64,000 nt of DNA from Planctomycetota bacterium (GCA_003388505.1 QQVO01000013.1:1-64000), one strand, 5' to 3'. Shown: positions 8,394 through 17,477, counted from the first letter of the stretch. Made by a program: numbers and translations. Notes: generated by a model not told the origin, from the sequence alone.

Positions 8394-8929
8394 TCCCAGA
8401 TGACGCTCTCAACCGCACGGCTCAGTTGTTGCTGCGCCTTTTCGTCGGTCGACCAGTACAGGCCGATGAACGAGTAGACACGCCCGTTCTTCCAGAAACA
8501 AAGGACATCCTTGCTCATCTCGTTCTTGTCCAGCGTCGCTTTGAAGAGCCCGCGGTGACCGGCCGTCTCGTTGATGATCACCTCTTCCATCGGGGAGACG
8601 ACCTCCCAACTCGGAGCGCGAAACGACGCCTCGCTGTGATACTGCTCCAGATCCAGTGACGCATCGTCATTGAAACAGACGACGTAGAGCATCGCCCCCA
8701 TTTCGGGTGAACGGACCCGGTATCGCGTCAGGAAGACCTCTTTGTCCAACTCCCCGGGCGGCAGGCTCGCGTTGGCGATTTGAGTCCACCCGTCGGGCAC
8801 GAGGAATCGGAAACCCTCAGACGCGCTGCGGTACACCGGGGAGTCGCGCAGTTCCGGGGCACTGGGCCCGCCGCCGCACCCAACAAGGACGACCAGCATC
8901 GCCGGCCCGAAAAACCATCGAACATGCAC
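8390..8929 (-). CDS. putative lipoprotein of unknown function
   Basis: This 179-residue product has a lipoprotein signal, WFFGPAMLVVLVGCGGG, with Cys18 as the lipidated residue. The body (EGFRFLVPDGWTQIANASLP, SWEVVSPMEEVIINETAGHR) resembles the PsbP/Mog1-like alpha-beta sandwich found in many small bacterial lipoproteins. That assignment is a fold guess, not a recognised family. It converges on the HEAT gene with a 4-base overlap of the two stop codons. No operon partner. Confidence 0.75.
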   Translation of the reverse strand: MHVRWFFGPAMLVVLVGCGGGPSAPELRDSPVYRSASEGFRFLVPDGWTQIANASLPPGELDKEVFLTRYRVRSPEMGAMLYVVCFNDDASLDLEQYHSEASFRAPSWEVVSPMEEVIINETAGHRGLFKATLDKNEMSKDVLCFWKNGRVYSFIGLYWSTDEKAQQQLSRAVESVIWD

Positions 8930-9077
8930 GAAAGATTGCTCCCACGCCGCGCAGGATGCCGCGGCTCGTAGAGTTGCCTGTTTTCCGGAAGTTGTTGCCC
9001 TGGAGTCTCAGCGACCAACGGGAGCGGCTTCCCGCTTTCGAGCGGCAGCTCGCATAGTCTGAGGCACTGCCTCCTCG

Positions 9078-10058
9078 CTATTGAACTGAGACGACTTCCC
9101 CCTCGGCACGCGTTGCCATCGCGTGCAACAGCGAATGATCGGTCGATCCTGTCAACGACCGCACCGAGCCATCCGCAAACAGAAAATACACCACTTGCCC
9201 ATGCCCCGAGAAATAGTCGTACGGTTCGCTGAACGGGCTGTTGAGACTGCGGTTGCCCATCCGCGAGAGCGCCATCGCCGGCGCCAGTTCGACCGTTGCA
9301 GTAAACACAGGCGCGCCCGGAGTCGTCCTCACCGTTCCCCCGGAAATCACACCGGCCCACGGCGCCTTCGCGAACAACGCGGCCCTTTCACCAACGGCTA
9401 TCGTCATGCTCTGCCCGTCGACAATGTCCCGCATGCGGATGCGGCTGTTCCGCTGAAACAGCCCGTTGCCGAAATCGGGATCCGTGTTGATCAATCCGAA
9501 CGAGCCGAAAGACGCCGCGTAACTGGTCGTGTGCGCCTGGCCCATGCTTTCGTTCACCTCATTCAGCACGGTAAACACTCCGCTTCCGTAATCGGACGGA
9601 CAATTCGCAACGGGGATGCTCCGCGTGCGGATCGGGATGTGTGCATCGACGCCCACTGCCTGGTTGAAGTCGATCTGGTTGTGCAACGCGCCCTGGTCGA
9701 TGTATGGCAGTGTCAGAGCCAGCCAACTCCAGCCCGGGTCGTTCGGGTCCATCTGAATGCCCGGCGGGGGCGCGTCAAAGATGTACATCTTGTCCACGCC
9801 AACGGCCGACGGTGCGGCCGACGGCGCTCCCGGAGGCGTCCCGGCCGTCCCGAAGAACAGGTAGCCCGGCGGCAAGGTCGCGTGCGTGTCATGGTAGATG
9901 TGCAGCGCCAGGCCGATCTGCTTCAAATTGTTGCGGCACTGCGTGCGACGCGCCGCCTCGCGCGCAGATTGCACGGCAGGCAGCAGGATCGCGATCAGCA
10001 CGCCCATGATGGCAATCACCACCAGGACTTCGATCAAAGTAAACCCCCGGCGACGCAT
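9078..10058 (-). CDS. DUF1559 (H-X9-DG) pseudopilin-like protein
   Basis: A 326-residue member of the planctomycete DUF1559 family. It begins with a type IV prepilin-type leader and helix (MRRRGFTLIEVLVVIAIMG, cleavage expected at G^F), followed by LLPAVQSAREAARRTQCRNN and KQIGLALHIYHDTHATLPPG. The C-terminal tail has the signature H-GQVVYFLFA-DG spacing (nine residues between H and DG). Members are thought to be exported and assembled or surface-attached by type IV pilus or type II secretion machinery; none has a proven function to my knowledge. It stands alone, divergent from the PQQ-propeller gene across a 221-base gap. Confidence 0.92.
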   Translation of the reverse strand: MRRRGFTLIEVLVVIAIMGVLIAILLPAVQSAREAARRTQCRNNLKQIGLALHIYHDTHATLPPGYLFFGTAGTPPGAPSAAPSAVGVDKMYIFDAPPPGIQMDPNDPGWSWLALTLPYIDQGALHNQIDFNQAVGVDAHIPIRTRSIPVANCPSDYGSGVFTVLNEVNESMGQAHTTSYAASFGSFGLINTDPDFGNGLFQRNSRIRMRDIVDGQSMTIAVGERAALFAKAPWAGVISGGTVRTTPGAPVFTATVELAPAMALSRMGNRSLNSPFSEPYDYFSGHGQVVYFLFADGSVRSLTGSTDHSLLHAMATRAEGEVVSVQ

Positions 10059-10279
10059 GGCGGCACCCTCCCCTCATTCTTCGTGCGCGATTGGTCAACG
10101 GTCGCTCCCGTATAGTAATCTAGGCCATAACCACTGAGAACGGGAAATCTGCACGGTCCGTTTCGCATCGATCCGGTCTGTGCCGGCACAAACTTCGCTC
10201 ATTGTCCCGCAAGAACGTCCCCCTCTTCCAGCGGTTTCGTTCAGCTTGATCCCATTCGCCGCCCCGCGCCGGTCTGCCA

Positions 10280-11779
10280 GTGATGATGTGGCTCCACGAG
10301 TTCAGCGATCTTGCGGTGGTGCCCATTCTGCCGGTCGTCGGCAGTCTGCTGGTGTTCATCATCGGCGGCGTACTCACTCTGCTCGCCGGCCTGTTCACCA
10401 TGCGCCGCGAAACACTGCGTCAGGTGCGGGCCTTCTTGTGGACCCAGAAGTGGGGACTGCTCGTGCTCATCCTCCTGGGGTTCGTCCTGATGCAGGGCGT
10501 CGCAGCCGTCTGGGAGTGGCGTCGAAACAAAGATGTGCCGCCGATTGCCGTGACGGGCGAGTGGCGTCTGTTTCGCGGCTCACTCGCACGCGCCGGCTGG
10601 GCCGATTCCCGCCCCGGCCCACACGGCGGAGGTGTCCAATGGACGGCGGAGAGGAGCACACAATGCTACTCCTCTCCCGCGATTGTTGGTGACTACGTCC
10701 TGGCCACGATTTCCGACGGCCGGGACGCCCGAATTGTCTCCGTCGACGCGCGCAGCGGCGAACGAATCTGGAGCGCGGCGCCGTCGGGTTACAGAACGAC
10801 CTTCTCCTCGCCGGTTGTGGCAAGAGCCCGTCTTGTTTGCGGCGAAGGCCTGCATCACACTCCGAATTCGCGCGTTGTCTGTTTCGACTTGTCGCAGGGA
10901 TTCCCGCGACTGGCGTGGGAATTCGCCACAGACAGTCACGTCGAATGCACGCCGGTCATCGATGGGGACCGCGTTTTCGTGAATGCGGGGGACGACGGCG
11001 TCTACTGCCTGAATCTCTTCGGCGACGGAGACCAGCGAATCGCATGGCATCTCTCCGGAACCGATTTTCCAGACGCAGAAACGGCCCTGGCGGTCGCACA
11101 CGAACGCGTCTACGTGGGGCTCGGCCGCGGGGGCTCGGCGCTCTGTGTTCTCGATGCCGGGACAGGTCGCGAATTGCGCCGTTTGCCGATGCCGTTTTTG
11201 GTTTTCGCCCCCCCTGCGATTGATGGAGATCGCCTGCTGATCGGGATGGGCAACGGAAACTACCTCGAGCAGCCGACCGGTGCAGCGGGTGAAGTCCGCT
11301 GTCTCGATCGGCACACACTCGAAACGCTGTGGAGTGTTTCCACATCCTCACCCGTGCTCGCCTCCGTCGTCATCGATCGGGACCAGGTCATCTTCACCTG
11401 CACCGACGGCGCCCTGCACTGCGTGCAAATCGACGGCGCCCCCGTTGCGCAGTGGACCGCGCCGGCGACCGTGCTGGCGGCTCCGGCCGTCACAGACGTC
11501 ATGGTCTATTGCATCTCCAGCGACGGCGTCCTGACCGGGCTCGATCGCGCGCGGCTCATGCCGGTCTGGCAGACAAGGCTCGGCGCTCCGGGTCACTATG
11601 TCAGTTCTCCGGTCATCGCGCACGGGCACATCTATGTCGGCACGCCTCACGACGGTCTGGTCTGCGTCGGCGATCCGTCCACATCCGCAGACAGCGATTC
11701 CACGCTGGGAGGCAACCAGATCGTTCCGGAAACGAAGCGCATCCACCTGCTCTGCTCCGCCGCGAAAAACCGCGACTGA
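10280..11779 (+). CDS. membrane-anchored PQQ-type beta-propeller protein
   Basis: The protein has 499 residues. Two N-terminal membrane segments (VVPILPVVGSLLVFIIGG and WGLLVLILLGFVLMQGVAA, within the first 80 residues) precede an outward-facing propeller of PQQ-like repeats. These include VSVDARSGERIWSAAPSGY, VVCFDLSQGFPRLAWEFATD, CLDRHTLETLWSVSTSSP and LTGLDRARLMPVWQTRLG. There are no dehydrogenase catalytic residues, so it is more likely a structural or sensing propeller like BamB than an enzyme. The next gene starts one base after its stop, so the two are almost certainly co-transcribed and translationally coupled. Confidence 0.82.
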   Translation: MMMWLHEFSDLAVVPILPVVGSLLVFIIGGVLTLLAGLFTMRRETLRQVRAFLWTQKWGLLVLILLGFVLMQGVAAVWEWRRNKDVPPIAVTGEWRLFRGSLARAGWADSRPGPHGGGVQWTAERSTQCYSSPAIVGDYVLATISDGRDARIVSVDARSGERIWSAAPSGYRTTFSSPVVARARLVCGEGLHHTPNSRVVCFDLSQGFPRLAWEFATDSHVECTPVIDGDRVFVNAGDDGVYCLNLFGDGDQRIAWHLSGTDFPDAETALAVAHERVYVGLGRGGSALCVLDAGTGRELRRLPMPFLVFAPPAIDGDRLLIGMGNGNYLEQPTGAAGEVRCLDRHTLETLWSVSTSSPVLASVVIDRDQVIFTCTDGALHCVQIDGAPVAQWTAPATVLAAPAVTDVMVYCISSDGVLTGLDRARLMPVWQTRLGAPGHYVSSPVIAHGHIYVGTPHDGLVCVGDPSTSADSDSTLGGNQIVPETKRIHLLCSAAKNRD

Positions 11780-11780
11780 A

Positions 11781-14465
11781 ATGCCCGACGCACCTCGCTG
11801 GGTCTATCGATTCTCCGACAAGCTGCCGGTTCAGGGCGCCGCCGCGACGCTCGACCTGATCGGACAAAAAGGAGCCTCGCTGTGGTCGCTTGCAGAGGCC
11901 GGATTCGCGGTTGCGCCGGGATTCACGATCACAACCGACGCGTGCAACGCCTATCACCGGCACGGCCAGTGGCCCGCAGGACTCCAAGAACAGCTCGCCG
12001 CGTCAATTCGGATGCTGGAGTCGGAAACCGGCCGCAAGCTGGGAGACACCGCAAGCCCCCTCACGCTCGCAGTCCGCAGTGGAGCGGCCGCATCGATGCC
12101 CGGGATGCTGGCGACATGTCTCCATTGCGGTCTCACGATCGATCAGGTGGAGCGGATCGAAACGGAGGAAACCTGGGAAGCGTTCGAAACCTACCTGTCA
12201 CATCTCGGTTGGCTTCCCCAACCACCAGCCGCGCACACCGACAACCGCGAGACGGCTCGCGATCGTTGCCGTGCTCTGGCCCGCCGGTTCGGGACGGAAG
12301 CCGGCCGAGCCTTCCCCGCCAGTCCACTCGATTCTGTTGCCTCGGCCGTCACGACTGTTTTCAATTCCTGGAACCGCCACTCCGCGATTCGCTATCGCAA
12401 CTTGCACGGAATCACATCGGCCACCGGGACGGCCGTCACGGTCCAGGCCATGTTTCCCAGCCGCGTCGCGGGCGTTGTCTTCACGCGTGATCCGGCCGAA
12501 CCGCACAGCAATCTGCTGCGCGTCGAGGCCCAGCGAGGACTGGGGACGAGCGTCGTTCTCGGCCGCGAAACTCCGTTCTGCTGGCAGGTCGATCGCGATT
12601 CCCTCGCTATCGTGAACTCTCCATCAGGCGACGCTCCACCCGAATTGCAGAAACTCGCAGAACACCAACTCGGCGTACTCGCCCGTGATTGCCTGAAGAT
12701 CGAAGAGATCTTCCGGGCGCCGGTCGACGTTGAATGGGGTTTCGACCGCGACGCCCTGACGTTTTTCCAGGCCCGCCCCATCCCCGTGCCGATTTCCAGC
12801 GTGCAGATCGCTTCGCTTGAGCACCGGGAGCATGCCAGGCTGGCGGACTGGAGCCGTACCGGGCGTCGATACTGGGTCGCTCACAATCTCGGCGAAACAC
12901 TCCCGTATCCCACTCCCATGACGTGGTCCCTGTGGCGTCAGTTTCTCACCGGGCGGGGAGGTCTGGGACGCCTCTACCGTCGACTCGGGTTCAGACCGTC
13001 GCGGCGGGCCGGCAAGGAAGGCGTCGCCGAGTTGATCTGCGGCCGGATCTACGCCGACGCCGACCGATACACCGAACTCTTCTGTGCAGGATATCCGTTT
13101 CGGTTCGATATCGAGTCGTTGCGTTCGGACCCGGCCGCGCTGGAACGACCCCCGCAGCGATTCGACGCGGCTCGGCTCGATCCCTGGTTCCTGCTTCGTT
13201 TGCCTGCGACAGTTGCCACGCTCCTCCGTTCCCGGCGACGAATTCGCAATCTGTCGCGAACGGCTGTGGAGTCGTTTCAACACGAGGTCCAGACCGATCT
13301 GGCAGCCGCCCTGGAGCGCGAGCAGCAACCGGTATTGGCCTCGTTGCACGATGAGGAATTGCTTGAACACTTCGAGCGCCGCTGCCGATTTGTGTTCGAT
13401 CAACTCGCTGCTGCCGCGTTCCTCCCGGGAACGCTCGCAAGCGGCGCCTGGTCGTCACTGGAGCGGATTCTGGAAGAGTCTCTCGATCCGGATGTTGCGG
13501 CGTCGATGCGTCGCGAAATTCTGGCGGCCGTTCCCAATCCACTCGTCGATCGCCGGCAGCATCTTCTGCAAAGGTTGACGTGCGACGAGGACGCCCGTCA
13601 CGCGTATCTCGCTGAGTTTGGTCACCGCGGACCTGATGAAATGGAACTCGCATCGCCGCGCTGGCGGGAACTGCCCGCCATGCTCAATGCTCATCATCAG
13701 ATTCACCCGACTACGGAAGGTTCGAGTCCGCCATCGGCGGAAGACCTGCGCGATCGTCTCTGTCAGATGCTGGCCGGTGCCGGCGCGGATTACCTGGAGC
13801 CTCGCATCCGACCTCGGTGGGAAACCGTCCTCGCGCTGACACCGTATCGAGAACTTGGGAAACACGAATTCCTGCGAGGATACGCCCTGCTCCGGGAAAC
13901 TCTTCAGGAATTCAGCGCACGCCTTGGAATCGGTGACGACGTCTATTTCCTCCACTGCGCAGAACTCGCGACATCCCGGCTGCATTCGATCCCGGTTGAC
14001 GAAATCGCCCATCGCAAGGCGGAACGCCCTCTGCTGCTTCGCTCCAGGCCCCCCTCTCTGATCGACGCCGCGCGACCTCCGCATCTGTTCCGACGCTCCG
14101 AAGAGCCCACAGGCGCACCGGTTCACACGCCGGCTTCGACCTGCGCCTGCCGGATGCTGGCGCCCGGCCGCGCTGCCGGCGCCGCCCGGATCATCAGAGA
14201 CGACGCACTGCCGGACCGGATCAGTCCGGAGACAATCCTCGTCGCCTCAACAGTCGACCCCGACGCCCTGCCCGGTCTCTGCGAAGCAGCCGCGCTTATC
14301 GTTGAACGCGGCGGAGCGCTCTCCCATCTTGCCCTGTTGGCGCGACAGTTCGGCATCCCCACCGTCGTCTGCCCCGAAGCCACCGATCGATTCACCAACG
14401 GACAGTCTCTCAGCGTAAACGCGGATTCCGGCAAGATTCAACTTCGCGACGGCGCCCTGGACTAG
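11781..14465 (+). CDS. PEP/pyruvate-binding dikinase-like phosphotransferase
   Basis: The 894-residue product has the ATP-grasp PEP/pyruvate-binding domain at about 20-340: IGQKGASLWSLAEAGFAVAP, the PPDK-type SGAAASMPGMLATC, and VEWGFDRDALTFFQARPIP. A long helical middle follows, then a C-terminal phosphohistidine swivel domain (ERGGALSHLALLARQFGIP, with the His of GGALSH). The PEP-binding TIM barrel of true PPDK/PEP synthase is absent. That order (ATP-grasp, central domain, swivelling His domain) is the architecture of rifampicin-phosphotransferase-type enzymes, which move a phosphate from ATP via His to a small molecule. The acceptor is unknown. The start at 11781 sits one base past the upstream stop. 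The stop codon TAG lies in the left end of a repeat element (14463-15120). Confidence 0.8.
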   Translation: MPDAPRWVYRFSDKLPVQGAAATLDLIGQKGASLWSLAEAGFAVAPGFTITTDACNAYHRHGQWPAGLQEQLAASIRMLESETGRKLGDTASPLTLAVRSGAAASMPGMLATCLHCGLTIDQVERIETEETWEAFETYLSHLGWLPQPPAAHTDNRETARDRCRALARRFGTEAGRAFPASPLDSVASAVTTVFNSWNRHSAIRYRNLHGITSATGTAVTVQAMFPSRVAGVVFTRDPAEPHSNLLRVEAQRGLGTSVVLGRETPFCWQVDRDSLAIVNSPSGDAPPELQKLAEHQLGVLARDCLKIEEIFRAPVDVEWGFDRDALTFFQARPIPVPISSVQIASLEHREHARLADWSRTGRRYWVAHNLGETLPYPTPMTWSLWRQFLTGRGGLGRLYRRLGFRPSRRAGKEGVAELICGRIYADADRYTELFCAGYPFRFDIESLRSDPAALERPPQRFDAARLDPWFLLRLPATVATLLRSRRRIRNLSRTAVESFQHEVQTDLAAALEREQQPVLASLHDEELLEHFERRCRFVFDQLAAAAFLPGTLASGAWSSLERILEESLDPDVAASMRREILAAVPNPLVDRRQHLLQRLTCDEDARHAYLAEFGHRGPDEMELASPRWRELPAMLNAHHQIHPTTEGSSPPSAEDLRDRLCQMLAGAGADYLEPRIRPRWETVLALTPYRELGKHEFLRGYALLRETLQEFSARLGIGDDVYFLHCAELATSRLHSIPVDEIAHRKAERPLLLRSRPPSLIDAARPPHLFRRSEEPTGAPVHTPASTCACRMLAPGRAAGAARIIRDDALPDRISPETILVASTVDPDALPGLCEAAALIVERGGALSHLALLARQFGIPTVVCPEATDRFTNGQSLSVNADSGKIQLRDGALD

Positions 14466-14664
14466 CCCGGATTATTCATCGAGTCTTGCGCCACTGAGGC
14501 ACAGAGCGCCCAGCGAGGGCGTCGTCAGCAGAACTCTTGACGACCACGATCGTTGCCCAAGACCCGGAGCATGTCGTAGGAACCACCGAATACCCAGTGC
14601 GGGGACCGGCCACGACGCAACCGGAGCGAATGGAAACGGAGCGGCGAAGCTGCGCCATCATTTA

Positions 14665-14686
14665 ACTGCGGGCGTCAGCCCGCAGT
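14665..14686. repeat. 9-bp palindrome, 4-nt loop
   Basis: Arms ACTGCGGGC and GCCCGCAGT enclose GTCA. One of several unrelated-sequence but same-shaped palindromes in the gaps of this window. Confidence 0.6.
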
Positions 14687-14841
14687 CTACCAGCGAGCCG
14701 AAAACCGAGCCGCGAATGCGGCGACAGCAACCTCTCTGCCGGAACAGTCCTGTCGAACGGCGACCCGTGGAGTCTTCGTTGTCCGGAACATAGCGCCCAT
14801 CGGTGGTGAACCACGAAGACACAAAGGACACCAAGCCAAAG

Positions 14842-14940
14842 GTCCGGGTCAGTCCTCGAACCTCTCGGCCATTGGAATTCCCCTTCTCTGACTCTTCTTG
14901 GTGCTCTTCGTGCCTTTGTGGTCGTCCAATCGAGCACTCA
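14842..14940 (+). repeat. dispersed repeat family C, copy 1
   Basis: Ninety-nine bases from GTCCGGGTCAGTCCTCGAAC to CCAATCGAGCACTC that recur in the same orientation at 16468-16566 with about eight differences. The core reads, in reverse complement, ACCACAAAGGCACGAAGAGC followed by ACCAAG, the purine-rich CACGAAG-type repeat often met in planctomycete gaps. It lies inside the 14463-15120 element. Confidence 0.8.
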
Positions 14941-15147
14941 AATGCGAAACAGGCTGGCAGAATTTCCGCACCATACGGATTGATACCGCGAGTCGCACGG
15001 AATCGAGTCAGGAAATCTCCGACCGTTTCTCAGGTGTGTTGCTCGCTCACGCGGTGCAGAACCGAAGGAACCTCTTGCCACTTCTCCCTTTCCGTGATTT
15101 CCGTGGTGAATAATCCGGGCCACCCCGACCGGATTCTGCCGTGCACT

Positions 15148-16191
15148 TCAAAACGCGCTGTTCGACTCCAGTTCCTGGCCGGCGCGCGTCCCGATGGCCC
15201 GCCAGACGTTCAGGTCGATGTTCTCCGAAATCCCCTGCACCGAACCGTCCATCATCAGCACGTGCACCATCCCCTCGTGGTAACTGCGTGCTGTGATCGC
15301 CGCGTACGTCGGTTGGGTGCCGCTCTTGCCTTCCTGCTGAGACGTGTAGTCGATGCTGTACGTCGTCCCACCCAGGTCATAAGGCACAACTGTTGATGGT
15401 GAGAAGAGCGTCGTAAAGCCCGCGTGGTGGACGCGCCCGTCAGGCCACACAGTGTGTCCGGTATTGAGCGTAAGATCCGGCCCCATCCGCGTATCCCCCG
15501 GCATCCCGTCAAATGTTGACGGGCTGGATGGCTGCAAGGCGCCGGGATCGGCCGTGTTCCGCAGATACGGTTGATAGGCTTTGACTTCTGCAGCGGCCAT
15601 CGTGTGCGAGAGTCCATCGACGAAATCGGCCGGCCTGAATTTCGAATTGACTCCAAACGCCCCGTTGCCGATCGCCCCGCTCACCGGATCGTAAACCAGC
15701 CACGTTCCCATGTTGAAGCCGTAGGTAATCGGCCGCACATACGGCAATCCTCCCAGCGTGCGATAGTGATCGTTCGGATCGCTCGGGCAGAGATACAACG
15801 CCTGCTTCATGGCGGTCACCCCGCTGCTGACCTGCACGTGCCAGTCGACGCTCAGGTCAACCTGATTGAATGCGGCCGCCTGTTCAATGTAGGGCAACAA
15901 CCTCCCATGAATCGACCACGATGCGCCGCCGCCGGCTGCGTTTTCTTCCGGCGTCGTGCAGAAACTCGGTGGAAAGACGGAATTCACGTCGAGATAGTTG
16001 TGCAGCGCAATCCCTATCTGGCGCATTCGGCTGCGGCACTGAGTGCGCCGCGCCGCTTCTCGCGCCGACTGCACGGCGGGCAGCAGAAGCGCGACGAGAA
16101 TCCCGATGACGCCGATCACGACGAGCAGCTCGACCAGCGAAAACGCCGTTCGACCTCTCACGCGACCGTGCAAGTTCGCACCCATTGACAT
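15148..16191 (-). CDS. DUF1559 (H-X9-DG) pseudopilin-like protein
   Basis: This 347-residue second copy of the family has a 14-residue charged leader and then RTAFSLVELLVVIGVIGILV. The residue before the expected cleavage site is Ala rather than the usual Gly. LLPAVQSAREAARRTQCRSR and MRQIGIALHNYLDVNSVFPP follow. The tail has H-EGMVHVLMM-DG with exact nine-residue spacing and ends in NVWRAIGTRAGQELE. Like the copy at 9078-10058 it stands alone. It is bracketed by two direct copies of repeat C, so the whole cassette (about 14.8-16.6 kb) could be deleted or duplicated by recombination. Confidence 0.92.
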   Translation of the reverse strand: MSMGANLHGRVRGRTAFSLVELLVVIGVIGILVALLLPAVQSAREAARRTQCRSRMRQIGIALHNYLDVNSVFPPSFCTTPEENAAGGGASWSIHGRLLPYIEQAAAFNQVDLSVDWHVQVSSGVTAMKQALYLCPSDPNDHYRTLGGLPYVRPITYGFNMGTWLVYDPVSGAIGNGAFGVNSKFRPADFVDGLSHTMAAAEVKAYQPYLRNTADPGALQPSSPSTFDGMPGDTRMGPDLTLNTGHTVWPDGRVHHAGFTTLFSPSTVVPYDLGGTTYSIDYTSQQEGKSGTQPTYAAITARSYHEGMVHVLMMDGSVQGISENIDLNVWRAIGTRAGQELESNSAF

Positions 16192-16360
16192 ACCCGGGAT
16201 CTTGGAAGCATTGCGCGGTTTGTTACGAAATGCAGGCTGCGGAGCCCGCCGGCGATCAAGCAGAATCCGCGTCGAGTTCGCCGTAGTCTAACCCACAGCC
16301 AGAGCCCAGGCGAAGAAAAAACGGGGGCAGGTCTCTCTGACGTCCGTCGCCGCCGAGGCA

Positions 16361-16467
16361 ATGCCGAAGGCTGGTAAGCCGGCTCAGACCCAGGCGGAAC
16401 TGGATGCCCTGCGTCACAGCCCGCGGCGGGGCACTCCGTTCGGCGACGACAAGTGGACGAGCCATCA
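16361..16467 (+). pseudogene. REP-associated tyrosine transposase (RAYT, Y1 type) C-terminal fragment
   Basis: The + frame reads KPAQTQAELDALRHSPRRGT then PFGDDKWTSH, closely matching the C-terminal RAYT block (Q-T-x-A-E-L-x-A-L-R-x-S-x-x-R-G-x-P-F-G-x-x-x-W). The usual continuation (ARRLGLESTLRPRGRPRK) is missing: the frame runs into repeat C. The catalytic HUH and Tyr parts are also absent. RAYTs mobilise REP palindromes, so this fragment ties in with the many palindromes nearby. Confidence 0.6.
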
Positions 16468-16566
16468 GTCCGGGTCAGTCCTCGAACCTGTCGGTCATTG
16501 GAACTCCCCTTCTCTGACTCCTCTTGGTGCTCTTTGTGCCTTTGTGGTGGACTAATCGAGCACTCG
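16468..16566 (+). repeat. dispersed repeat family C, copy 2
   Basis: Same-orientation copy of 14842-14940, about nine-tenths identical by eye. It interrupts the RAYT fragment and ends 60 bases before the PAP2 gene's stop codon. Confidence 0.8.
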
Positions 16567-16626
16567 GAGGCAAGAACGCTCTCAATTTAGTCTTAGCGAT
16601 TTTGGCGGCGTAAAATGCCGCCAAGA

Positions 16627-17382
16627 TCAGGTGCCGCTGGCGCCCGGCGGCCCGCTGCTGATCTCCGGTTCCACCTCTCCGCGGCGTTGCAGTTGCAATG
16701 CGACAAACCAGCACAAAACGGCCCAGCAAGCTCCCAGCGTCCAGCCCGCCAGCACGTCGGTCGGCCAGTGAACTCCGAGATAAACGCGGCTTGCCCCCAC
16801 CATCAGCGAGAGCAACGCGGCGAGGACGAGAAAGTAAGCCTTCTGCTTCCACTGGGTGTGCATCCGCGCCAGCAGTGCGCCCAGAGAGAGGTAAGTGGCC
16901 GTCGACATCATCGCATGCCCGCTGGGAAAACTGGCGGTGTAAACGATCGATCCGTGCGGCACGAGGTCCGGTCGCGGACGATCAAAAACTCCTTTGAGCG
17001 TTTGGCTCACGACAAACCCTCCCGCGATCGCCGCCAGCACCAGCAGCGCTGCCCGGTATCTGGACTGCAACAGCAGATAGCCGATTACAGCGACGCTGAT
17101 AAACGTCAGCACGCCCACCCCGCCCAGTGCAGTAAAGTCCCGGCCCAGTTCTTCCATCCAGCCCGGACCCAACGGATCCGAAACGTCGTCACGTGTTCGC
17201 ATCGACAGCAGGATCATCTCGTCGATCGGCTGGCTCTCCCCTTCCAGAACCTCGTCGGTGATTTCCGCAAACAGCCATAATCCCGCCGGCAGCAGGATCA
17301 GCGCCGCGAGCGTCGAACGCTCATGCTTCCCGACCCACGCAGCAAATCGCGTGAAATTGCTGAGCACACCGGAATTCTTCAC
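16627..17382 (-). CDS. PAP2-family membrane phosphatase
   Basis: This 251-residue integral membrane enzyme has the three phosphatase signatures: KGVFDRPRPD (about 135-145), PSGHAMMSTATYLSLG (about 158-173) and SRVYLGVHWPTDVLAG (about 205-220), with the catalytic His pair in PSGH and GVHW. About five to six membrane helices surround them. Family members dephosphorylate phosphatidic acid, phosphatidylglycerol-phosphate or undecaprenyl pyrophosphate at the outer face of the membrane. Which one this is cannot be told. Single gene, flanked by repeat-rich gaps. A dead partial copy lies at 7155-7285. Confidence 0.9.
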   Translation of the reverse strand: MKNSGVLSNFTRFAAWVGKHERSTLAALILLPAGLWLFAEITDEVLEGESQPIDEMILLSMRTRDDVSDPLGPGWMEELGRDFTALGGVGVLTFISVAVIGYLLLQSRYRAALLVLAAIAGGFVVSQTLKGVFDRPRPDLVPHGSIVYTASFPSGHAMMSTATYLSLGALLARMHTQWKQKAYFLVLAALLSLMVGASRVYLGVHWPTDVLAGWTLGACWAVLCWFVALQLQRRGEVEPEISSGPPGASGT

Positions 17383-17477
17383 TCGTCTGCCTCTCTCTCA
17401 CTCTTGCGATTCGAGTCGCCTTCTATTCCTCGTGGTCCGTCAATTCGGGCTATTGGGGTGAGGCGCTCTCACGGGAG

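Larger units (their letters stand above)
14463..15120. mobile_element. 658-bp MITE-like element with GCCCGGATTATTCA terminal inverted repeats
   Basis: GCCCGGATTATTCA at 14465-14478 is repeated in perfect inverse at the other end (TGAATAATCCGGGC, 15107-15120). The inside has no convincing gene. It holds a palindrome at 14665-14686, CACGAAG/CACAAAGG-type text at about 14808-14835, a copy of repeat C (14842-14940) and a TCCGTGATTTCCGTGG block. A second, 166-bp element with the same ends lies at 42133-42298. The left end supplies the stop codon of the preceding gene. TA borders the left end; the right border reads CA. Confidence 0.6.
16192..16626. other. gap with a RAYT fragment and repeat C
   Basis: A 435-base gap. 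It contains the leader of the DUF1559 gene, a piece of a REP-associated tyrosine transposase (16361-16467) and repeat C copy 2 (16468-16566), which replaces the transposase's last residues. Confidence 0.6.
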
